Assembly: GCF_050948175.1 (NCBI RefSeq)
Contig: NC_135199.1
Coordinates: forward strand, 4,282,501 to 4,346,500
Direction of reading: 5' to 3'
DNA: 64,000 bases
Source: Xylocopa sonorina
Lineage: Eukaryota > Arthropoda > Insecta > Hymenoptera > Apidae
Positions within the stretch are counted from its first letter, which is position 1. Every line of letters begins with the position of its first letter. Below are positions 49,655-61,100 of this stretch, piece by piece. The notes under the pieces were generated by a model that saw nothing but the letters and a program-made list of their open reading frames with translations, made no database searches and was not told where the DNA came from. The position numbers and the translations under genes were made by a program.

Positions 49655-50838
49655 TCTTAACCGCCGATCGAGCCATCAACCGAGAAGGATGAGCTAATTT
49701 CTTCTCCTTTCGCGATCACCGTTCAACGGAACTCAATTTTACCGCGTCGGACGACACTCTCGACAGCCGAACCCCTCGAACAATAATTACCCCATCATTT
49801 TACCGAAATAATCTCCCCGGCGTTATCGACGTCACGAACGACGTCCGTGCTTAGCGCGTGCGTTGCCAAAGTGCTTTCCACGGGCTGTCGCGAATCGGAT
49901 CAGTCGCACGCGTGTCGACGACAGCATCGGGGTTGCGCGTTGAAAAATCCTTCCGCGTGTGCCGTAAAAAACCGGTGAAACGCACGCTACTTGACGTGTC
50001 AACGGCATCGCGGGCGTGTCATACGCGCCAGCAGGAATCAGCGCGTGAAAACTCTTGAAACGCTCGAACCAGAGGACGAGTGGGCCGCCGTGCTCGGCTG
50101 AATTGTCCGACCGCTGACAATCTTCGGAGGATGCGACGTGAAGGGCTTCCGGATAGCGTGACGGGACTAATTGTGGTATATCGTCCTAAACAGCCGCTGT
50201 CCACGCTTGGCACCGCGTTCTGTCAATAATTTCGACAGCCCCGATGTCGACCGGCTCGCGTATCGATTCGACGGTCCTCTGTTTTTCCTTAACGCGGTAT
50301 CGGTTCAAATTGACCCAACGCCACCGACGGAAATTTCTTCCAATCAGAAATTTCATTCACTCGTCGCGAAAAACGATTATGATCGAGCGAATACGTTTGT
50401 ATTTCACACGAGTGAGAGATAAAAGAGATGGAAAAAGTGAAGAAAAAATGAGTTGGATGGTGATGAGAGATAGAAAAGGTACGTATTGACCAGTGTGACC
50501 CTAAAACCCTCGAATCGTAAGAGCCAACGATAACAGGGTCCACCGTCGACCACCCTCCGGAAAAAGGGACGAGTATCCGGCGTCCCGAGCGAGCAAGGCA
50601 AACAACAACAGGCGTTTCCCTTCGCCCGGACTAGCTGACGGGAACCAATTAATTGAGTATAACAGAGTGTGTGCTCGAGTTTCACGAGCGATCCGGCTCG
50701 AGCGGATCGCGGTCCAAGCAGCTAACTAAAAAAAACAAGCCTGCATACCATCATGATCGAGACGCCGCGGCGCGTTCGATATCACGGGGACACACATTTC
50801 GTCCCTCTCGATGTCACGTGGACGATGACGCTCGGTGA

Positions 50839-51206
50839 CAGAGCAGGGGCCACGGGAAAGCGATTCCTGTGCGTGACATCCGGTCGCGCGGCGCGTATAC
50901 GAATTTCGACCTGAATCCATGGCCGTCCGGTGGCCCGGCCGATCGCTCGAAATGGAATTCGACAGGCCACTCTGCCTCTTCCCTTCGTTGCGTTTCCTCG
51001 TTCGCCCTCCCGCGCCGACCCCTTTTATCTATCTCCACCGGAGAACCGTCGCGGCGGCCATTAAACGTCAACGACAGGTCCCCGGATGACGAAGTGCCGC
51101 CGATGCACAATGCCCCCGAGTGCAATCGCACCGAAACGAGTACGCCGGCCGGGGCTTTGACGAAGTGCGTGCTACCTGGATTTATTTGTTCCCTGCTGAT
51201 TCAGGG
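50839..51206 (+). other. Possible + strand exon, phase-compatible with 53043-53262
   Basis: The frame is open from 50839 to a donor-like gtgaga at 51207. Third codon positions are rich in C and G, and the translation ends with a cysteine-containing hydrophobic piece (KCVLPGFICSLLIQ). It stops in phase 2, which matches the acceptor at 53042. There is no ATG near the start and the left boundary is only a weak cag. The opposite strand is also open here, so this may be a composition effect. Confidence 0.12.
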
Positions 51207-51208
51207 GT

Positions 51209-51224
51209 GAGAGAGAGAGAGAGA
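51209..51224. repeat. (GA)8 microsatellite
   Basis: Eight GA units directly after a gtgaga donor-like motif. Confidence 0.7.
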
Positions 51225-52607
51225 CGAGAAGAGGGGAGGCGTATCGCCAAGAGTTCGTTTGGTTTCTGCGTTGATTTGTGATTTTCTTTGCTACCGCACG
51301 AATTGGAGTTTTCAAAGTGATCTCGTGGAATTGCTGAAAAGGGTGCTCGAACAACGGTTTTACGTATATCAGTGCATCGTCCGTTCCCATATACGCAAGT
51401 TACCCCAAGTCCGAGCGTCCATTTCAAATCTGAATCATCGTATCCAGTTTTTTTTTTCTTATCGATACAGCCAGTAGTAAGAGCTTTTTCTGACTTGAAT
51501 TTTCCCGTGGGTACGCTAATTCTTCGTCTCTTTCAATTACATTCGATAAGTGTTCGCCAGTCTTTAACCATACGCAGAGCACCGCAACTTTCTTACGACG
51601 TTCAGTCGCGACGATAACATCGTTCTGTGCGACGCGAGCGCAACCCCCTAATTCGACGTCAAAGTTTAGTTTCCCGAACACGTGATATCTACCCAACAGT
51701 ACGCGACAGTAATAGTACAATAACACGCAAATATAACCAGGGAGCGCGATGCGAATTTCGGATCGTTCCATCGGCTCGGGCTGTGATTTATTATTTCCAT
51801 GACGTGGAATCAGCCGTCTCTCGACGCCCCAACACCCACCCTAGTCGACCGTGAGCCCATCTAATTAGCGTCAAGCTATGAGTGCATCTACAGTCTATCC
51901 GGACGTCAGCGTCGAGGGTCTCGAATCGAACCACCCCCTCGTTTCTTCCGCCTACTACACCCTCTCGCTACTTGATTCCACCACCAGGCGCCGGTGTTTG
52001 TGATTTTAGACACCGCATTGCCTATCTCGCCGCGAGAACGCCGCTACCCCGTGAAGCTGAACGCATTGTAACATTAATTTCAGAATACCGGGACGTGCAC
52101 GATCATCAATTAGCTTAGGCTGTTAACGGTGCTGCTGTTTCAATTTTCTGAATCTCTGAAACATGTACTTACAAAGATTGATGGTGCTCTTTTTGCGTAA
52201 CGTTATTCGATTCTATATCACGTGTCGGATGTAGCGCGGGAGAAACTTTCTTCTGTGGCGGAACGAGAAAAATAGAGGCGCAAAGAAACGTCGAGATAGG
52301 GACGAGAGATATAAAGTAGAAGTAATATAGCAAAAGCGTGTAAGACAGTGTTTCAAGTTGTACAGTCCTCTTTGTACGTACGGTACAGACAGTATAGCGT
52401 TATAATACCACCAGCTATTCGTCTCGAAACTCTGAAATCTCTCAACGTCTATACGAGGTGATTCTTTAATAATCGTGGAAATTTTCCACGGTCGTCCGTT
52501 CGCGTAGCGTTCATTTGCATTCTTTTTAAAGATGATCCGACAATGGGACAGAAGGCTTCAAAGACTCGCCCGAGGCGCAATCCGGCCGCCATTTTCCTCC
52601 GTAGACA

Positions 52608-52635
52608 TAGACTTCGGACATAGGACCGAAGTCTA
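52608..52635. repeat. Perfect 10-bp inverted repeat, 8-nt loop
   Basis: tagacttcgg-acatagga-ccgaagtcta. A related half-site (atttcggac) follows at about 52644. The 28-bp palindrome could fold as a hairpin; no known family assigned. Confidence 0.7.
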
Positions 52636-52850
52636 GAAATTAAATTTCGGACTTTCCGCTACGAATACCAAGCAGTTTGTCCGTACAAAAGCCAAACTAA
52701 CCCTCCGTCTCCGCCCCGTTCACTCTATTTCCTTCTTTCTTCTCGACGTACCCCTTCTACACCTCCCCCCGCTTCTGATCGTTCGTCTTTCCTCTATCGC
52801 GGAAACGACGCCTGAAAAGGATGGACAATCGTCGGCTATGATAAGAAGAA

Positions 52851-52867
52851 AGGAGGAGGAGGAGGAG
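52851..52867. repeat. (AGG)5 trinucleotide repeat
   Basis: Five AGG units plus AG in a purine-rich stretch. Confidence 0.6.
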
Positions 52868-53042
52868 ATGTGGAACGGGGATGAAACCTTGCGGAGGGAT
52901 GAAGAAAGAGGCTCGGCAATATGGCCGACCGGACGTCCTGTCAGGACAAGATATAAGGGGCTCCCTGTCCCGGAGGACTTGGCACCCTTTTTCCTCTGGG
53001 CTTTATGTCCGTCTCCCTCTCTTTCTCTCGCCTTTCCCTCAG

Positions 53043-53262
53043 GATCCGTTTCTCTCCCGCTTGTCTCCTCCACGGTGTGTTTTCCAACGAGACCTTCTTC
53101 AACGGTGAATCATACGTGTTGGAAGGCATCGGCTACGTGACGCGGCGGAAGGGAAAACTTGATTTTCCACCCGGTCCCTTTTACACCGGCCCCATCGGCT
53201 GGATGATCCGCACGGTTTCAGCTCGCACCGAATCGATCGAGCTCTGCGATTTCGTGCTCTGA
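53043..53262 (+). other. Possible 3' terminal exon, unidentified
   Basis: A very strong acceptor, over 30 pyrimidine-rich bases ending ccctcag at 53042, precedes a frame open for 72 codons to TGA 53260-53262. The translation is not low-complexity (for example ETFFNGESYVLEGIGYV and PPGPFYTGPIGWMIR) and codons favour C/G in the third position. AATAAA lies at 53497-53502, a reasonable distance for a poly(A) signal. I recognise no family. The upstream partner might be 50839-51206 by phase, but that link is speculative. Chance is a real alternative, since pyrimidine tracts are common here. Confidence 0.22.
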
Positions 53263-56200
53263 CGGGACAGATTCTCGCAATTGGCGTGTTAGGGAATGAC
53301 TTTGAACTTTCTGCACGACAGAACGTGTACACGCGTGAAATAACCTGGACTGATAACGAGAAGAGAGCGTTTTCAACACTTTCGAGCGATACTCAATTAA
53401 CACGAAGCTTTTCGCGCGATAGAAATATCCGTGTCAAGAATAACTCGAATAACCAGTCTCGTTAACGGATAGTTCAAATCACATGGAACTAAAGCTAATA
53501 AAGACTCGTCGGACCGTGACGTATAAAAAGGTAACTCGATTTTGCAGAATATTCCGTGCGCGGTGCGTTCCTGCATACCAACCATCCCAGCAAATGCATT
53601 CTATTTAAATATAAACACTTAATAAGCCGTGCGATTCAATTGCGAGCCTTTTGTTTCACACCTCCGCCTATTAACTTCTGTTCGGAAAATGGAACAGTTT
53701 CGAATGGCCGATAACGGCGATACGGGACGTGTGGCCATTTAAAAATTTCATGAAAACGGTGACGCTGGATAATTGCAATGAAATTTAGCCCGCGCAAAGA
53801 TTCCATTTTCCGTGGGGGCACTCGGGTCGTGCCAGTGCCTGCTTTGATCTACACATCCGGGCTCGTGCCTCACCTACAAAGTCGATTTAATTGAACCCGC
53901 TACGTCGATAGTTTACGTTGTCCGCTTTGAGCGCCGTCGATATAATGCACGCGTAAAAGGATCAACCCCCGAGGAGTCGCGAGCGTGACACGCGGCTAAT
54001 TGATCGAGCATTCGCGAATCTCCTTGGAGACGCGAGCCGATTTTTGTTACAGCGGTATGCTGGTGATTCGCGAGAAAAAAAAAGAACAGACTCGCGTCGC
54101 TGAAATCCATTACGTTCTAGAGTGATCGGAAATTAAGTTATTCCTGCCGATAACGAAGTCGAAAGTTGTACGATCTGTCTAGAACGAGCGGGGAATTAAT
54201 CGAGTCGCTTTATTCTTCAATCGGGCGGATTAAATTGAATTTTATCGGCAGGGTGCAAAAGTGACATCTTAAAGTTCTAAATAATTTCTTATAATTTAAT
54301 TTTAAAATCGAAAATTGTATCTATCGTTGAAACAAAGATGTCTTGGGTGTACAAAATTTGCAACCACGCATATTCGTTCGCCTATCGATCTTGTCTTTCG
54401 ATTACAAATCGTATGCTGGATAGCTAACCTACGTTACCAGCGTGCCAAAGTATCCGTTCTATATTAATTACGCGAGGCGCGCGAGGTAGCTCGATACTTG
54501 GGAAGCACGTCAGCCATCTTTATTACTCGGGTGCAGTTCCACGGAAAATTGCGTCGCTGCGAACAGCTGCGTTCGAAGGCGCCCCTTCTGTCGCCTTTCC
54601 ATTCTTCCTACGTTTCTCTTTAAGTTACGAGTCGTCCGTGGATAAAATATAACAACTTCGGTACGTGCATTCTGTCTTGTCAGAAATGACGCCGCCGCTA
54701 TTGACACAAATCGAGGCAGCCCTTCGATATTTCGCAGCGGGCTCCGAGAATTTTTCCGACCGAGAATTTTGCAACCCGTCTAACAGATGCTCTTGACGCC
54801 GCGCTACGGTCATCTTGTTTTGAACGCTGTCGCGAAATATCTGTCTTCGCGTTTCACCGTCGAAATATGCGGAACCTTTAAACTGTCTGCCACGCAATTT
54901 CCCGCGCGGACGTTTTCTCGTGTCGAAGTTAAAGTCTCCACGTATGTACTTCTCTTCTTGTTCTTGTACGATCGATCGTGATCGTTACTTGCATTCTGTA
55001 CAAACTTCTAATTGCTTTGATAATCGATTCATTTTTTCATCACACCCTATATCGTTCGTCCATCGTTCTTGTTCGTATCTGTTGAAAATGGATGTATGAA
55101 ATAAAAGTTTCTCAGAATTCTTCAAAGGAAAATTCTTTATGCTTTAACTCGAAAGATTGCCTGTACGCTACGAGAGTTACACGAACTGTAAGGGCACTCG
55201 ATAGAAAATCTGAAGCCCTCTGGCTTAAGAAAAATGGCTGGAGGCCCGCTTAAACCGATAGGTTAATTCCATCAAAGTAACCGATCAAGCAAATACAAAT
55301 CTTCGAACAGTTACTACGATTTTCTCTCGCAGCTGCACGAAACTATTAAGCGAGCTTGCTATTTAATAGTTGATTCGCTTCTCTCTGCTCCTTCGAGCCG
55401 GTTCCGTGCACACTTTCAGTTACTACATCGAACGTCTGGGTTCCCTATTGCCTTTTCTGCTAATAATATCCAACAAGTTCACCGAGTGCAAGCCATAAGC
55501 TAATGAACCCTGGACAAAGACGCTAATGTTAGCATGGTTCAGCACACAGGGGACCCTTTCAGAACTGCCATTACCTCCCGAAGGGCCATGTCCTCCACGC
55601 TATCTTTATTACGACCGTGTAACGCGGCCCGTAGGTGCATAACATCTGCGATGGGACACGATCTGACGTGTACCATCCCTCAAAACGAATATCATTTTTG
55701 CTTGACACGCACGATTGCTCGCGCGAATGAATGAATATTAAAATGACTGCGGATTCAAATTATATTATTAACGATAAGTAAACAAAACTTGAAACTATTT
55801 ATCTTCTAACGTAACGATGCGAAATGAATGAAATTTCAAAGGGACCACAATTCGACATTTGTTAATTAAGAAACCAAGAACGGAGACACTCGTGCTCGGC
55901 AGGAAATATTCTCAATGGCCATTAATTAACGTCAGATCGTCGAGCGTCCTTGCTCGTCTAATAATACCGATCGTAAAGAACCGTAGTCGAAACAGACCGA
56001 GTGGTACATTAACGAAGTTAGCTCGAAGATGCCTAGAACGGAGACAAAGAGGAGCTCCCCGCCTGGGGACCATTTCTCGCTTGGTTATAGATCGATCCCG
56101 GCGTAATTGCCGTCGGGAGAAAATAGGATTCACGATTTCCTTTGACGCTCGGGCCACATTAACCTCCGACGAACAGCACTCGCCGAGATATCGAACTAAT

Positions 56201-57035
56201 GGCAGAACGATATCGTCGATTGATGCGTCCAATGGAGGACAGTTAGCATCGAGAGCGGCGGTTCCGAAAAATGCATCTGGAATCACATTACGCGACCCAC
56301 AGTTTCACCTTCGATAATGCGCGATAATTCGGGGTAAAAACGGGAGGAAAGAACGTAGATGAATCGAACGCGTAATACATAATATATAGATACAGGGTCG
56401 CGTTATTAATTTCGCCATTCGACGATAATTTCGTGACACGGTTGATACGCTCGATCAAACGACGTCCACTTTGGCGACGGACATTTTTCATTATCCTATA
56501 ATCCGATAGGGGTAACAAGCGTGCTCGATATCGTCGATGCTCGGCTATATACGTATCCCTCCTCGCGGGATACATTATGCGTCACGAAACGTCCGGTTAA
56601 TTAAGTCAGCCGGGTAATGAAGATGGCGGGCAACGGTAGCAGTCGGTAGGCGTTGGCGATAGGAAAGACGGTGTCCGCTGCGCATCGGAACGGGTAGGAC
56701 AAAGAGCCCGCACGGGTAGACCGTTTCTCGCTCGATTATGGATCGAGCGGTAATGGATGGCAATTACTGTTGAGTGCAGACTATAATGCAGCTCGATAAT
56801 CATACCGGCACTTATGCTCGCAAATGAGGCGAGGCTGCCTGTGCAATCGGTATCGGCCGTTCTGAATTTACGCCGAGCGATTTCAGTTTGCTCTTTCTAA
56901 GCGTCTAGAACCCGAGGACCCGATCGACGGACAGCCGTCGCGCCGCGTTTGTCGGTGAACGGTACACACGTATCGAACCAGTCGTTAGAGCGGTATCTTT
57001 AATTAACGACGCGAGAGTCGGTCTAATTATCCGTG

Positions 57036-57054
57036 GAAACCGGCGTCCGGTTTC
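57036..57054. repeat. Perfect 8-bp inverted repeat, 3-nt loop
   Basis: gaaaccgg-cgt-ccggtttc. Small palindrome; function unknown. Confidence 0.65.
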
Positions 57055-58148
57055 GATAAATGGCATCTGGAAATGGAAAAATCATTAGGACCGTAGATAT
57101 CTTGCTCGATGCTCGTCGATTTAATATATTGGAGGATATCTGCGGTACGTACGCGGCGAGATTGAAGTTCAAGGCGAGCGAATTAACCGGGAGGAAAGTA
57201 TGCGATGATCATTTACGTGGGATAAGGATGACAACGTTTGCCAATCAGGCTATCATCATTTTGCTGGAACATCAATTAATTCTGAAGGAACACGTTCCTT
57301 GGGAACGTACAACTTTGTGAAACCGACGGAAATGTCGTGATGCCGCTTCTTATGGTAGCTTATCTATGTTTTCCCTCATTACCGCGAGCACGGTTCAGAA
57401 AAAGTAGGATAGGTGTTTAAAAATATGGACGGATCCTGTGACTCGAAATGCTGACGAGCAGAGCTTAGGTTGCACAAACGAATCTCTGAGTCAAAGGAAC
57501 GGTCTGCCCTCTGTCTCAGGCTTGATGAGAATGTCTTTCACTCGCCGTTGAAGCTTCCCTTTTCCTGCATTTGACACTTTCCATTTGTTCTCCAAAATCT
57601 CTCTCATTTCTCTCTCATCCTCTGGCTCATACATGCAGACTAAACTATTATTCGGACACGTTTGTTCGACACCGTCTCTAAAGTTTTACGACACGAACTT
57701 AAATCTTCCAGACGTATACATAGACATCTATGATTATCTTTAATTGATGAGAATTTTATCAATTCCTTTAAGTTACCTCAACTTTGAAGAAGAAAATTTT
57801 GTTGCCACTTCGAGTTCACGGTTAAACTTCATTATTTTTGAAACGATAAATTTATCTTCCCCGTTACAATCCTGTGCATGTAACGTTTGCGTTTCTTCCG
57901 GAAATGGATCAAATTGCTTCGCGTGCAAAAGCGAGCGAATTTTTTTCTTACAACCGCAAGAACATTGTCTCATTAATTTCCAAATATTCCTGTCTGGGCC
58001 GAGAATATGTGCCTCGCACGTGGTTCAACGTTCTCCACGCGGTTCGTCTATCATCCAAATTGAGTAATAAAGCCCGCCTTCCTGGGGGTCCGACCTGCTA
58101 AAGCACTTTAAAAGTTAATTTTCGTGGGGGTATCAGGTTCGAGGGTGG

Positions 58149-58171
58149 CGAACGAACGAACGAACGAACGA
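58149..58171. repeat. (CGAA)5 tetranucleotide microsatellite
   Basis: Five CGAA units plus CGA, uninterrupted. Confidence 0.85.
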
Positions 58172-61100
58172 GGGCCTTCCTGCTCTCGGTTTGTCGTCCT
58201 CGTCCTTATCATTTCTGGTGCCCGTCCCTTCCTCGCGAGCTCCTCAATTCTCGCGTTGGAACGCAACACATATCTTCTTCCCTCCGGAAATTCTGCACGG
58301 CGAAGCGACAGGTGCCGTCTTCCGGCGAATATTTCGCTCCTCCTCGCGCTCTAAAGCGCGTCGCCTACGACGTTTCGACGTAATTACGGCCAGACGATGT
58401 CGTATTTCTCGCGCTGCGAACGCAAATACTTCCGCTGACAAAAAGCCACCCCTTCCAGTCGGGGCGCGCGTAATCCTTGCGTCGCTTCACGGGACGACCT
58501 CGCGACAGTCTTCGGTGATCCGGCGTAAATGAGCGGAAGGGTGGGAGGAAGATTAAGAATCGCGTGGCGAACGACGAGAAAAAGGAAACAAAGGAAGGGA
58601 CGCCATTAAATGGCAATCGCATGTTTTCTACGCAGCATTACCGTACTATTACGATCGATACTTTTAATCGTAATTACAAGTTCAAAGCTGTCTGCAACAT
58701 TTCCACGGATATCTCGCTCACGGTAGAGACCACCAATTATAAATGAAATCCGCGATAACACAGAAAAGTACAGAATAATCGAAAATTCAATAACTGGAAT
58801 TTCAAAAAACTGTCAGACATCTCGATATCTCGTGTCACGAGACTATCAACGTTTCCAATACTCTGCCCGGTTGCTCCAGTATCTGTTAATACCTCTATTT
58901 TTGAAGGAGATGCAGAACAAAAAAAAAAATGCCAGGCCGTTCCGATAGAACCCGAAGGGAAACCGAAAACCAACCGACAAAAGATCACGCGAAGCGAAAT
59001 AACGTGATTGTCACTGTCGTGAAAAACGATGGGCGAAAGATCCACTCGAAATTAACATCGAGTGGAGGCGGGCGGGGAAGCCAGCGGAAAGAGGGCGGGC
59101 GGAGTTAAAAGAGTTAAAATACCTCCGGTTCCTGCATAAGCAACGAGAGAACGGCCCAGAATCGTGTCAAGTGTTTCAGTATCGTTCCAAAGGAAATGGG
59201 ATGAATAGTTAAACGGTACGACGAGCGACAGTCAACAATGGAACGTGCAATCCAGTTCTGATATTCCGATGTACGATCCCTCTTTCTTTCCCCCCCCGTT
59301 TTTAGTGCCGTTTCTTTCTCGGCTACGTTCATCCCCCTCTGGCAACCGATACGAGGACCCCGTGCCTTGCGACGGCAAAGAATTTTTCCAGATTTCGAGG
59401 ATCCGTCTCGAAGCTCGCGGGGCTGAATAATGAACGACCACGTCAAACAATATCGTCTCCATGCGCCGTAGGTAAGTTGAAACGTCTGGCTCGACGTTCC
59501 GCGATAGTTCGCGGCGGATAAATGATTCATCGGAAAACCGGCGTCGATACCACGCCGCGGCGCGCCCGTCCCGATGAAAGCGTCTGAATTAACCACTGGC
59601 AGAGGGTGTGTGCACGCACGGCGCACACGCCAGTCACGTTTCGACTCTTTAACGTGGCCACAAACGCCGCGATATATAAACGCTACATTATAACAACCTT
59701 TCGTCCCTGACATGTAATTATCGAAGCGCTCGAGTACACTCTGACTACGTTCCCGGCTAATTCGTTAACTCCGACGACCGGTCGATACCAGATGTTTCGA
59801 GTGTCGGCCAGCTTTACCGGCGTAAAATAACGATCTCGTCGACGATCCCTTCGTCCCTGCTCGTAATTGACGTCAAAATCGTCCGCTCTGACGAATGAGT
59901 GGCGTTACTATTTATTCCGCGGGGGATGAATAATAAAGCTTGTCGCGTTTTAAACATTCGAGCATCAAAATATCGTAACAAATTAATGTCTCCCGTCGGT
60001 GTCGAGTGCTGTGCCCGCGTAGAGGGTGTCTCTCTGTGTTAAGTACGCGTTTCGAAACTAATTCCGTTCGTGGAATTTCATACTTCCGACTAATGTTGAT
60101 TACGATCTGATTGGAATTGGAAGTGTAGAGATTCTACGGAAGTTTACTTTCATTCATCGTCAACGAAACTTAGTCGGAAGTCGGAGCAATTGCTCATCGT
60201 GTCTGTCCACACGAGCAGAATGCTCGCGATGTCCGTCTGATTGATTCAACGGCGTCTCCGGCGGAACAAACAGCGCTACACGATGGTCCGAGTTACGGTT
60301 CCCGTTTGGACGATATCGTGAGACAGAATGAAGAGGCACGACGGGAGCGAAACCGGTCTCAAATCGGGACGGGACGAAGTTAGGCAAATGGATGTAATTC
60401 CTAATGGACGGAGCGTTAGACAACGCGTTCAGAGCCCTGATGAATGTTAATATCTGCTCGGGGACGGAATCGTAAAGTTTTCAATTAACGCGAGGGAAAC
60501 GGGAATTAGAGTGGCTGCGGGTAAGCTAGAGGGCCAATGAGTCGTCTCTTGCGGAATTACGTCTCTTCTCTCGGCTGCTGGACAGCTCTCGCCTATTATT
60601 CGGGGATAACACTTTTCAGCGCGCACGTTTGCAACCCCCGAGAATGACGAGCTCGCGAGCCTGCACGAGTTCGAGCACGATACGTCGAATGAATGAACGA
60701 GCCGTTCGTTTTTACTAAATCGACGTTTCGCGTTGTGCGTCGAAGGCGAAAGCAGTATCAACCAACGGTAAGAAACGAGGAGAAGGAACAGCGTTCGTAA
60801 AACCTAATTCGATCGAGCGTGGACGAAGGAAAAAGAGTGCTATTGGCGTTTGACACGCGTGCTCGGGCGCGTTCGCTTTTATGGGAGCCATGGATTCGCT
60901 GAACATTCCCTTGACTCTCGGCGCGGCACGTATCGAGTAAACTCGAAAGACGTGACGTCAGATGTTGAGCCATTAGGATTCCAGAGGACACTTCGGAACT
61001 GCGCCAAGAGTTTCCGGGACGCGTGCAACAATCGGATTGGATTACTCGCCCGGATACTCGAGACGTACAGCCACGAGTGACGAGAGGATATTGTGATCGA

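Larger units (their letters stand above)
35194..50838. other. Long gene-poor region
   Basis: No exon or RNA gene is supported. Open frames are numerous because CpG-rich DNA has few stops; the longest is 45548-46330 (+), listed separately. GC-rich patches occur at 36300-36560 and 37580-38100. A (GCC)5 run is at 49640-49654 and a T-run near 49231-49247. A weak acceptor-like site at ~43018 on + leads into a frame that ends at 43241 without a convincing donor. The rest looks like intron or intergenic DNA. Confidence 0.45.

Noticed and set aside
59114..59713. 199-codon - strand open frame
   Set aside because: No family, no splice or promoter context; consistent with chance in CpG-rich DNA.
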